This document shows, one piece after another, positions 15,978 through 23,708 of a DNA stretch of 64,000 bases. Source of the DNA: Longimicrobiales bacterium (GTDB lineage Bacteria; Gemmatimonadota; Gemmatimonadetes; Longimicrobiales; Gaopeijiaceae); contig JANQRP010000003.1 in the NCBI GenBank assembly GCA_028284495.1, positions 62,001 through 126,000 on the forward strand. Reading direction: 5' to 3'. Every line of letters begins with the position of its first letter. Position 1 is the first letter of the stretch. The position numbers and the translations under genes were made by a program. The notes beneath the pieces are model-generated. The model was not told the origin of the DNA. It saw only the letters and a list, made by a program, of their open reading frames with translations, and made no database searches.

Positions 15978-16285
15978 TGGCCGGCGACTGGCACGACGAC
16001 CTCGACGTGGTCGGTCGGATCGAGTCCCACCTGGAGCCCGACGAGTATCGGACGCTGTCGAAGCTGCTCAGCCGCGAGCGGGTAGACCCCGACGCCTTCC
16101 TCGACGTCGCGGCCGCGAGGCAGGTCTTCACGCTGCTCGCCCTCGGCAACCGCGCCGAGGAGATCCAGCGGGAGGAGGCGCTGACGGAGTCGGCCGCGTG
16201 GCGTGCCGCGTGCCGCGAGTTCGGCGTCCCGTGGCGCCAGGTCCGGCAGTGGCGGAGTCGGTCGTGGTCGCCGTCTTCAAAATGA
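15977..16285 (+). CDS. Hypothetical protein in the small-terminase position
   Basis: 102 residues from an ATG overlapping the HNH stop. Helical throughout; the C-terminal ACREFGVPWRQVRQWRSR could be a helix-turn-helix. Its place directly after HNH is where TerS normally sits, but length and sequence do not let me call it a terminase. No family recognised. Confidence 0.5.
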   Translation: MAGDWHDDLDVVGRIESHLEPDEYRTLSKLLSRERVDPDAFLDVAAARQVFTLLALGNRAEEIQREEALTESAAWRAACREFGVPWRQVRQWRSRSWSPSSK

Positions 16286-16333
16286 GTCGCCGACGCAATT
16301 CACTCTGACGGATGGGCCCCGGAGATTTCGTGC

Positions 16334-16540
16334 ATGAATGCGCGAATCCTCCAGGCGGCCGCCCGCCGCGATCACCTCGCTTCCGAGATCCGCCGCGTCC
16401 GCGGTGAGATCCGCGACCTCGAGCGCGACTCCGCGACCGACCCCCGACTCCTGGAGCTCCGAACGCTCCGGCGCGAGCTGCTCGACGAGCTCCGCAGCCT
16501 CGACCTGGGCGTGGAGTTCGCTCGGGTCGCCCACCCCTGA
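16334..16540 (+). CDS. Small coiled-coil protein
   Basis: 68 residues, almost one continuous amphipathic helix (HLASEIRRVRGEIRDLERDS, then ELRTLRRELLDELRSL). The ribosome site is weak. It lies upstream of another coiled-coil gene and the capsid gene, so a scaffold-like or structural role is possible. No family recognised. Confidence 0.5.
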   Translation: MNARILQAAARRDHLASEIRRVRGEIRDLERDSATDPRLLELRTLRRELLDELRSLDLGVEFARVAHP

Positions 16541-16552
16541 CGGACTGAAACC

Positions 16553-17161
16553 ATGCAGCAGATGACCCCAACCGACCGCCTCGACCGCCTGGAGCGGAAG
16601 GTCGGTCTCCCGACCGCCGCAGACGTCCAAGCCGTCGACCGCGCCGCGCTCGTCGAGCGCCTGACCGAGCTTCGCGCGCCGTCGCCGCAGATCGACGCCG
16701 CCGTGCAGGACGAACGCGAGGCCGAGGCCGAGATCGCGGACCTCGAGTCGAAGCTGAAGTCCGCGAAGCGCCGGAAGAACGCCGCGGAGCGTCTCCGCTG
16801 GTCTCTCGGATTCTCCCGCGATCGAGAGATGCAGACGATCCAGACCGATCTGATGCGGTCCGCGCGGCCGATCCTCCGCGAGACGCAGGCCTGGGCCGAG
16901 CGCCAGCTGGCCGATCTCCGCTCCACGCGCCCGAACCACCGCCGGGACGAATCGAAGCGGAAGGCCGGCCAGCCGGAGGGCCCGATCACGCACTCCGACG
17001 TCGCGTCCCGCGATCGCCGATACGACTACCTCCAGTCCGTCCTGACGGGCTCCGATTCGAAGCTCCGGCAGGCGGCGGAGATCGTCGACCTCGACGAGTG
17101 CCGCGCCTTCCTCGAGGAGGTCCGAGCGGATCTCCCGCCCCTCCGGATGGAACCCGTCTAA
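16553..17161 (+). CDS. Coiled-coil protein directly upstream of the capsid gene
   Basis: 202 residues, charged and helical, with coiled-coil stretches (QDEREAEAEIADLESKLKSA and LRETQAWAERQLADLRSTRP). It ends 16 bp before the capsid start. Scaffolding proteins are typically helical and encoded next to the capsid, so this is a candidate scaffold. The capsid's own N-terminal delta-like region is short, which would fit a separate scaffold. Function is inferred from position only. Confidence 0.55.
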   Translation: MQQMTPTDRLDRLERKVGLPTAADVQAVDRAALVERLTELRAPSPQIDAAVQDEREAEAEIADLESKLKSAKRRKNAAERLRWSLGFSRDREMQTIQTDLMRSARPILRETQAWAERQLADLRSTRPNHRRDESKRKAGQPEGPITHSDVASRDRRYDYLQSVLTGSDSKLRQAAEIVDLDECRAFLEEVRADLPPLRMEPV

Positions 17162-17177
17162 CCCTAGGAGTCCCCCA

Positions 17178-18254
17178 ATGCCCCTAGCCACCGCCACCCG
17201 CGCCCGCGTCGTTCGCGACAACGAGGCCGACCGCCCGTTCGAGTCGCTCGCCGAGCAGATGCGTGCGGTGCTGCTCGCCAGCGAGCCCGGCGGGCGCCTC
17301 GACCCGCGCCTCCGTCGCATCCTGGACGAAGAGCGTGCGGCCGGAATGAGCGAGTCCGTCGCGTCCGATGGCGGGTTCCTGGTCGACCATCCGCTCCAGG
17401 AAGAGGTGCGGACGCGGATGTACCAGACCGGGGAGATCCTCTCCCGGGTGAGCCGGTACAGCCCGACCGTCGGCAACGGAGCCAAGATCCCGGTGGCGTC
17501 CGAGACATCGCGGGCGAACGGGTCGAGGCAGGGCGGCATCCTGTCGTACTGGGGCGCGGAGGCCGACTCCGTGCTGGCGTCGGACGGCGAGTTCGCGTTG
17601 CTCGACCTCGAGCTGAAGAAGTTGCTCGGCCTCGTGTACGCGACCGACGAGCTGGTCGTGGACTCCGACCTCTTCGGCCAGTGGGCGGAACGCGAGCTGA
17701 TCCGCGAACTGATCTTCCGGGCCGAGGACGCGATCGTGAACGGCACGGGGGCCGGGCGCCCGCTCGGCATCCTGAACGCCGGCGCCACGATCGAGGTCGC
17801 GAAGGAGGGGAGCCAGGACGCCGACACCATCGTCCTCGACAACCTGTCGAAGATGAAGGCGCGGCTGTTCGGTCGACGCTCGCCCTCGATCGTCTGGCTC
17901 GTGAATCAGGACGCCGAGCCGCAGCTCGAGGCGCTCGATTCCGCCGGCGTGTTCACCTACGCGAACGGTGTCTCACCCTACGCGTACCTTCTCGGGTTCC
18001 CGGTCATCCCGGTCGAGTACACCGCGACGCTCGGCGACCGCGGGGACATCATTCTCGCCGACCTCGGGGAGTACGTCGTCGCCGACCGCGACCCGAAGCT
18101 CGTCGGCTCGATCCACGTCCGGTTCATCTACGCCGAACGCGCGTTCCGATTCACCTATCGGGTCGACGGCCAGCCGGCGTGGAGCGTGCCGGTCACGCCG
18201 AAGAACGGCACCGCGACGCAGAGCCCGTTCGTCACGCTCGCCGAGCGCGCGTAG
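17178..18254 (+). CDS. HK97-fold phage major capsid protein
   Basis: 358 residues. The N-terminal about 60 residues (FESLAEQMRAVL and following) form a short helical delta-like region. The mature-type start SDGGFLVDHPLQEEVRTRM, the E-loop/P-domain part, and the family-typical NGTGAGRPLGILN (residues 188-200) identify HK97 gp5-type capsids. The C-terminal part (FRFTYRVDGQPAWSVPVTP) matches the A-domain end. It forms the icosahedral shell. Upstream is a coiled-coil protein, downstream the protease 9 bp away, the reverse of the common protease-capsid order. Confidence 0.93.
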   Translation: MPLATATRARVVRDNEADRPFESLAEQMRAVLLASEPGGRLDPRLRRILDEERAAGMSESVASDGGFLVDHPLQEEVRTRMYQTGEILSRVSRYSPTVGNGAKIPVASETSRANGSRQGGILSYWGAEADSVLASDGEFALLDLELKKLLGLVYATDELVVDSDLFGQWAERELIRELIFRAEDAIVNGTGAGRPLGILNAGATIEVAKEGSQDADTIVLDNLSKMKARLFGRRSPSIVWLVNQDAEPQLEALDSAGVFTYANGVSPYAYLLGFPVIPVEYTATLGDRGDIILADLGEYVVADRDPKLVGSIHVRFIYAERAFRFTYRVDGQPAWSVPVTPKNGTATQSPFVTLAERA

Positions 18255-18263
18255 AGGGCCGCC

Positions 18264-18965
18264 GTGTCCGTCGTCGAGATCCGGTCGGGGGGGGGTGCGC
18301 CCCGGGTGCGTGTCGCCTTTCGGGCGGAGGGGCACGCGACGGTGGTCTCGGGGCTCGGCGTACCCTACAACGCGTGGTCGGAGGACCTGGGCGGGTTCCG
18401 GGAGCGCATCGCCCGCGGGGCCTTCACCGAGTCGATCGCGACGGGCGACGTGCGCGCGCTGTGGTCGCACGACGCCGCGACCCCGCTCGGCCGCCATCGG
18501 AACGGTACGCTCCGGCTCGAGGAGCGCGCCGACGGCCTTCACTACGAGGTGGACGTGAACCCGGAGGACGTGATCGCGACTTCGGTCGCGGCCCGGATCC
18601 GCCGTGGCGACGTCACCGGATCCTCCTTCGGGTTCATCGTCCGCCGTCGTGAGGACCAGGAGTGGACCGAACGGGACGGCGTGCTCTGGCGCACCATCCA
18701 CCGCGCGGAGCTCCGCGAGGTGTCGCCGGTCGTGTGGCCCGCGTACCCGCAGAGCCGTGTCGGCGTGGGCGGGAAGAGCGAGGCGCTCCGACGTGCGCTC
18801 GCCTCCGGCGGCGGGCGGTCCACGCCTGTCGACCAGCTCCGCCGGCGTCGGCTCCGCGCCGAGCAGGACGCGAGCCTGGCGCTCATGCAGTTCGAGCTCG
18901 ACGAGATGGACGCGGACTACGTCCGGGCACGGGCGGACGCGATTCTGAGGCACGAGCGGCTGTGA
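18264..18965 (+). CDS. Prohead protease, HK97/U35 family
   Basis: 233 residues from a GTG. The herpesvirus-like serine protease fold is shown by VVSGLGVPYNAWSEDLGGF, the catalytic His69 in ALWSHDAATPLGR, and the nucleophile region VTGSSFGF (Ser120/121). A C-terminal helical extension of about 80 residues probably serves packaging into the prohead. It cleaves capsid and scaffold during maturation. It lies after the capsid gene and its stop overlaps the next small frame. Confidence 0.92.
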   Translation: MSVVEIRSGGGAPRVRVAFRAEGHATVVSGLGVPYNAWSEDLGGFRERIARGAFTESIATGDVRALWSHDAATPLGRHRNGTLRLEERADGLHYEVDVNPEDVIATSVAARIRRGDVTGSSFGFIVRRREDQEWTERDGVLWRTIHRAELREVSPVVWPAYPQSRVGVGGKSEALRRALASGGGRSTPVDQLRRRRLRAEQDASLALMQFELDEMDADYVRARADAILRHERL

Positions 18966-19096
18966 ACTCACGTGGGGGCGGTAGCGCGGGGTCCCCGGCC
19001 GGCGGTCGTCGCCGCAACGGTCGGGGCGGGTGTCGATCTCACCCGAGTCCACCCGTCGACGCGCGCTCCGTCTGCGCCACCATGGTGGCATCATGA
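18962..19096 (+). CDS. Possible small protein between protease and tail-like gene
   Basis: 44 residues from a GTG overlapping the protease stop (GTGA). Low-complexity, Arg/Gly/Ser-rich (GRRRNGRGGC), with two Cys. Its TGA overlaps an ATG (19093) of a 14-codon frame whose TGA in turn overlaps the ATG of the large gene at 19137. This chain may only serve to re-initiate translation. Weakly supported as a protein. Confidence 0.25.
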   Translation: MNSRGGGSAGSPAGGRRRNGRGGCRSHPSPPVDARSVCATMVAS

Positions 19097-19136
19097 CGGC
19101 GGCGGCCATCGCGACGCGCGCGCGTGACGCCGCCTG

Positions 19137-22100
19137 ATGCCCGAGGACGTCCGCTTCGACCTGACGATCTTCAACACCGACGGCGACTCGCCGGTGTGGG
19201 GCAGCGCGACCGGGTACGTCATCAGCGACGCCTCGTTCAGCACGCTCTCCTCGCACGACCGGCCCTACCTCCAGGTCCCGGAGAACTTCCTCGCGTCGAA
19301 GACGGATTTCCTGAAGGGCTCGTCGGACATCGGCGGCGTGTCCGTGCGGCTGCTCGACGTGCCGACCACGTCGACGGACCAGACGACCGGCATCGTCACG
19401 AGCCAGATCACGGAACTCGCGGGCGCCGAAGCGATCCTGCGCCGGTGGTACGACTCGCTCTCCGCGTGGCGCACGATCTTCCGGGGCCGCGTGAAGGCGG
19501 TCGAGGTCGCGGGCGACACGCTCGTCGAGTACGTGCTGCACCTTGAGGACGGGCGCGCGTTCGAGGAGCGCGACCTGCTCTTCGAGATCAACGAGACGTT
19601 CAGCCTCTACCCGCAGCCCGGCCCGATCGCGGACTACGGCCAGTTCCCCGCGGGCGACGGGTACCTGATCCCCGCCGCGGCGGTGGCGTACACGCGCTTC
19701 CGGCGTATCGACTTCGGCTCGTCGAACTCCAAGTTCTCTGGTGGCGTGCGGTTCACGGGGTCGAGTGCGGCGGAGTCCAGCGGCGGCATCTACTACGGCG
19801 GCTTCGACTTCGACCGCGACGGCGACTGGAACCCCAACGACTTCAGCGTCGGCGACGAGACGCTGGCCTCGCCCTACGAGGTGTTTCAGGAGCGCATCGA
19901 CAAGCTCAAGAAGGTCTGCGACTCGGACCCGACGGGCATCGCAATTCCGGCGAGCGCGACGACGGCCGTGGCGGCGTTCGGGGAGACGAGGCTGGCCGTG
20001 TTCCGGGGGTTCACGATCCGCTGGCGCCTCGACGATCAGGGCGACTGGAACTACATCCGCGACCACCCGGTTCCTCCGCAATTCTCGTTCGCGAACGCGG
20101 TGCTGAAGGCGGAGCGCGAGGAGGCGGTGCTGTACGCCTCGTCGTTCGATCCGGACGACCTTCCGCCCTACGACACCGCGATCGAGATGCAGGTGCTCGC
20201 GCGGTACACGACGTCGGACACGCCGTACTTCTGGGACAACGGCACCGTCGGCGACCTGCTCTACGACATCAGCCAGGGGCTGCTCACCCGCGAGGTGCCA
20301 CGCGAGACCTACGAGGCGTCGAGCCTCGCGACGTTCCGGACGTCCACGCCCGCCGCGCGGTTCATCGAGACGTCGCCGCAGAATCGTCGGAGGTGGGCCC
20401 AGAGAAACGGATACCAGGCGGCCCTGTACGCGCCGTGCCTCACGCAGTCCTACGAGATCCGGCCCGTCGCGTGGGCCGCGCCCGACGATCTCGTGAGCGC
20501 GCCGTTTCTGGCGCAGGCGTCGATGCAGCCGGTCGGCGACTGGCGGCAGGAAGCGTCGGTCGCATTCAACACGATCGAGGGCCGCGTCGTCGTCGAGAAC
20601 ATCCGGTCGCAGGAGTTCATCACCCGGCAGCGGCAGACGTGGTACCGCGGCATCGACGAAAGCGAACTCAATCCCAACCTGTCGGCGTGGGAACGCTATG
20701 AGGCGACCGAAACCCAGCTCCTGCTCCGCGACGAGGCGGCGGTCGCGAAGGTCGGCCCGCGCACCGTGGAGTACGCCCCGAACACGCTCCGCGCCATCGG
20801 CGAGGTCGAAGGCCGCACGGTGGGCGGCGACACGGAGGACACGGGCGCGGGCCTGATCGCGAACCAGTACCTCGAAACGGCGCAGACGCGGTGGATCCCG
20901 GACGGCGCCCCGCGGTTCTCCGTGCCGTGCCTGATGTCCGACACGGTAGTCAGGGACGCCGAGGTCGGCGACTGGCTCAGGGTCGAGGCGCCGTGGCTTC
21001 CGGACCGCTCGACGAAGCTCCGGAACGCGGTGCGCTACATGCAGGTCTTCGGCATCACCGACGCCGAGCCGCACCTTCGCACGCTGCACCTCGAGGACGG
21101 GGGCATCCCCGGCTTCTCGGACGACGACACGGACGACCCCGAGAACCCGACGACCGACTGCCTCGACAACGGCACGACCGAGGCCACGAGCGCGTCCGTC
21201 AGCTCGATTGACGGCCGGAAGATGCTCGTGTTCTCGGAGGCCGGCACCTACGACCTCCACAACGACTGCGGCGCGGACATCGAGGTCGAGGTGCTGCTGA
21301 TCGCTGGAGCGGGCGGTGGCGGTGGCGGTGACAGCGGGACCACGGTCGGTTCCACCCCGAGCGTAGGCGGCGGCGGCGCGGCCGGCGGCGTGTTCGGCGC
21401 CTACGGTACGGACGACCGCATCGACTCGACTCCGGACCCCGAGACGGTCACGATCAAGGCGGGCGCCACGGTGCCCGTCACGATCGGCGCGGGCGGTGCG
21501 GCGGGTTCTCACATCGGCCCGACGCGCGGCTCGGACGGCGGCGACACGATCATCTGGGTGAACGCGGATGGCGACGCGCTCGATCCGATGGTGCACACGC
21601 CGGTCTACTACGCCTGCGGCGGTGCCGGAGGAGGGGCTGGACTCAACGGGACGGCCAACGCCGGTGGCGGGGCTGGTGGTAGCGGGAGCGGCGCGGGAGC
21701 GCGCGGTCACGCTGGGGCGTCGGGTTGGGGCCGTGGCCTCGCGGCGTGTGACCAGAGCGCGCCGGGAGCGGGCGACCAGGGGGAGGGTGGTGGCGGCAGT
21801 TTCTCGACCACCGGCTTCACGAACTGCGCGACCGCGCGCTCGGGGAGCGGCGGCGCGTTCGGCAGCGCGGGCACGGACGGGACGGGCGCGCTCGGCTCGG
21901 CCGGAGCGCCCGGCGGGAACGGTCGCACGCTGACCAACTGGAACAACTTCCTGACGGGCGCGGGCGGCGGCGGCGCGTTCGCGCGGATCGCGGTGGTCGG
22001 AGGCGGGTGCGCCTCGGGCACGGTGCCGGACGTCACGCTCGTGCAGGGCGCCCCGGGCACCGGCGGCGACTTCGGCGCGGGAGGAAACGGCGGCATCAAC

Positions 22101-22883
22101 GGCGACGCCCCGGCGACGGCGGGCACGCAGGGCCTCGCGGTGTTCCGCTACATCGGCGCGGCGGCCTCGCTCACGGCGCCCACCGCGAGCGTCGCGACCC
22201 CGAGCGAGGACAATACCCGCCGGTGCGTCACCGTCTCGTCCGCGAACTGGCTCGCGGTGCCCCCGCCCGACTACCGGGTGCGGGTCGAGTACGCCGGGTC
22301 CTCCAGCGAGCCCGCCACGAACTCCGGGCTCTGGACCGTCGCGGGGTTCCTGACGGCCGCCGGGACGATCTGCACGCCGTCGCTCCCGACGGGCGCGACC
22401 GTCTGGACGCGGGTCATCGCGGAGTCGTCGGCCGCCCCGCCGTCTACGCCCTCGACGCCCGCGTCCGGCTCGACCGCCTCGACCGCGGGGCTGCTGAACT
22501 TCGAGCTCACCCGGCTGGGGGACACCCTCACGGCCACGTTCACGCCGAACAGCGCGTGTGAGGGCGTCCGCTTCTACGGGTACATCGCGCCGGAGGGCAC
22601 GGCTTACGACTCCGACGACCAGGCCGAGCTCGCCGAGGTCGACGCGGACAGCGGCACGTACACGGTCCCCCAGACGATCACGCAGGGCGAGGTCTACCAC
22701 CTCGTCGCGGAGTGCCTCGACTCCCTCGGGGACCCGGGGAACACGCTCGTTCGATCGCGCACCTACGCGACGCCGAGAGTCGCGAAACGGTCGGACATCA
22801 CCGACGTGCTCGACCGCCTGGCGTTCGACGACAACTTCAACATCATGCTCGACGACAACTTCAACCCGACCTACAGCGATTGA
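19137..22883 (+). CDS. Large tail-like protein with glycine-rich adhesin region
   Basis: 1248 residues without signal peptide or membrane segment. About residues 1-680 resemble tail hub or baseplate-type proteins (for example GAEAILRRWYDSLSAWRTIF followed by RGRVKAVEV, later LRTLHLEDGGIPGF); this is a judgement from pattern, not a database match. About residues 720-1010 are extremely glycine-rich (AGGGGGG, GGGAAGGVFG, GGNGGING), as in phage receptor-binding adhesins that fold as polyglycine-II bundles. The C-terminal part has two fibronectin-like segments and ends with a duplicated DDNFN motif. It is the only tail-like gene in the element and probably binds the host surface. Confidence 0.7.
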   Translation: MPEDVRFDLTIFNTDGDSPVWGSATGYVISDASFSTLSSHDRPYLQVPENFLASKTDFLKGSSDIGGVSVRLLDVPTTSTDQTTGIVTSQITELAGAEAILRRWYDSLSAWRTIFRGRVKAVEVAGDTLVEYVLHLEDGRAFEERDLLFEINETFSLYPQPGPIADYGQFPAGDGYLIPAAAVAYTRFRRIDFGSSNSKFSGGVRFTGSSAAESSGGIYYGGFDFDRDGDWNPNDFSVGDETLASPYEVFQERIDKLKKVCDSDPTGIAIPASATTAVAAFGETRLAVFRGFTIRWRLDDQGDWNYIRDHPVPPQFSFANAVLKAEREEAVLYASSFDPDDLPPYDTAIEMQVLARYTTSDTPYFWDNGTVGDLLYDISQGLLTREVPRETYEASSLATFRTSTPAARFIETSPQNRRRWAQRNGYQAALYAPCLTQSYEIRPVAWAAPDDLVSAPFLAQASMQPVGDWRQEASVAFNTIEGRVVVENIRSQEFITRQRQTWYRGIDESELNPNLSAWERYEATETQLLLRDEAAVAKVGPRTVEYAPNTLRAIGEVEGRTVGGDTEDTGAGLIANQYLETAQTRWIPDGAPRFSVPCLMSDTVVRDAEVGDWLRVEAPWLPDRSTKLRNAVRYMQVFGITDAEPHLRTLHLEDGGIPGFSDDDTDDPENPTTDCLDNGTTEATSASVSSIDGRKMLVFSEAGTYDLHNDCGADIEVEVLLIAGAGGGGGGDSGTTVGSTPSVGGGGAAGGVFGAYGTDDRIDSTPDPETVTIKAGATVPVTIGAGGAAGSHIGPTRGSDGGDTIIWVNADGDALDPMVHTPVYYACGGAGGGAGLNGTANAGGGAGGSGSGAGARGHAGASGWGRGLAACDQSAPGAGDQGEGGGGSFSTTGFTNCATARSGSGGAFGSAGTDGTGALGSAGAPGGNGRTLTNWNNFLTGAGGGGAFARIAVVGGGCASGTVPDVTLVQGAPGTGGDFGAGGNGGINGDAPATAGTQGLAVFRYIGAAASLTAPTASVATPSEDNTRRCVTVSSANWLAVPPPDYRVRVEYAGSSSEPATNSGLWTVAGFLTAAGTICTPSLPTGATVWTRVIAESSAAPPSTPSTPASGSTASTAGLLNFELTRLGDTLTATFTPNSACEGVRFYGYIAPEGTAYDSDDQAELAEVDADSGTYTVPQTITQGEVYHLVAECLDSLGDPGNTLVRSRTYATPRVAKRSDITDVLDRLAFDDNFNIMLDDNFNPTYSD

Positions 22884-22955
22884 ACACCGCCGGGTGCGGC
22901 GTACCGCGAAGCTCAGTTCCGGTCGGGAGACTGGGCTGGGTGAGGGGGTGGTTCG

Positions 22956-23153
22956 CTACGGCCACGGAGCCGGCTGCGGGTCCTCGAGGAACGCTCTGAC
23001 GTCGTGCGACACCGGGGCCTTCCTCGCCAACCAGCGGCGAACCGTCCGCTCGCTCCGGCGAAGCACCTGGGCTGCGAACTGGACGGTCGAGAGTCCGGAT
23101 TCCTCGATCCGCTGCTGGAGCAGCTGTGCGGCCGCCTCGTCTTCGTCGATCAT
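22956..23153 (-). CDS. Small HTH DNA-binding protein
   Basis: 65 residues from the ATG at 23153. The helix-turn-helix STVQFAAQVLRRSERTVRRW followed by LARKAPVSHDVRAFL resembles Cro/XRE proteins. The frame is open up to 23360, and an ATG further upstream would add 28 residues, so the start is uncertain. It faces the large tail-like gene and could regulate late genes. Confidence 0.6.
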   Translation of the reverse strand: MIDEDEAAAQLLQQRIEESGLSTVQFAAQVLRRSERTVRRWLARKAPVSHDVRAFLEDPQPAPWP

Positions 23154-23281
23154 GGCCTCAGCATGGAGGCGGTCACTTAGGCGGCGCCAACTGGTGGTGG
23201 ATTCGAGATGGGGGAAATCCCACGAGAGAGCGCCCATGCCGGAGGGTACCGACACGTCCCGGGGGAGCGCGATGGACAGAT

Positions 23282-23309
23282 CGGCCAGATTGACCGGCCA
23301 GATTGACCG
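23282..23309 (+). repeat. Tandem repeat, 13 bp x 2
   Basis: GGCCAGATTGACC occurs twice in immediate succession, followed by GAC. It lies in the gap upstream of the small HTH gene and may be an operator. Confidence 0.4.
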
Positions 23310-23339
23310 ACCCGGTGGCGCTGAGCCATAAAGAGAAAC

Positions 23340-23370
23340 GGGAATCCGGTGCGAACGCACACGGATTCCC
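23340..23370 (-). terminator. Intrinsic terminator, minus strand
   Basis: GGGAATCCG and CGGATTCCC form a perfect 9-bp stem, enclosing GTGCG-AA-CGCAC. On the minus strand it is followed by GTTTCTCTTTA, a T-rich tail. It would end transcripts from the 2TM/TPR gene and the structured block after it. Confidence 0.65.
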
Positions 23371-23708
23371 GGTCCCCTTCCTACATGGAGGGAGAATCAA
23401 TCTCAGACCTGAGTTCAGAGCATCTGAGTACCGTTCTTCATCGTGACTCCTTTGCTGGAGAGGGGGACCGAGAGCGGTCCTGCGGTTAGAGGGGTTTTGC
23501 CCTCAAAAGGGGACATGCGAAAGAATCTGACCCCTTGATACTGCAAGGTCGGTGCCACCGACCTCTGCCTGTACGTTACCCCTGATAGGCTGCGTAAACA
23601 AGCCATTTCTCGTAACAGTACTCGCTCTGGCGAGGCTTGTTCCGGAGCGCAAAAAGTGCCGAAATCCTCAGAATTCTGATCCATCGGGAATCTGACGATT
23701 CCGATCAT
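23371..23708. other. Structured non-coding block
   Basis: This stretch has lower GC than its surroundings and many dyads: GGACCG-AGAG-CGGTCC (23465-23480), the perfect 19-bp palindrome AGGTCGGTGCCACCGACCT (23547-23565), an 8-bp stem with arms near 23600 and 23636 (AACAAGCC/GGCTTGTT), and TCAGAATTCTGA (23669-23680). A 97-codon minus-strand frame (23415-23708) starts right at the stop of the TPR gene but lacks the local codon bias, and I do not call it. Its last 8 codons, MKNGTQML, have their own good ribosome site (AAAGGAG) and stop about 45 bp before the terminator. Possibly a regulatory RNA. Confidence 0.4.

Noticed and set aside
17973..22700. 1575-codon open frame on the minus strand
   Set aside because: It is the complement of the capsid, protease and tail-like genes; its length results from high GC, and composition is arginine/valine repeats without domains.
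23415..23708. 97-codon minus-strand frame after the two-TM/TPR gene
   Set aside because: It starts right at the preceding stop but has no codon bias, no recognisable domain and overlaps several dyads; treated as non-coding.
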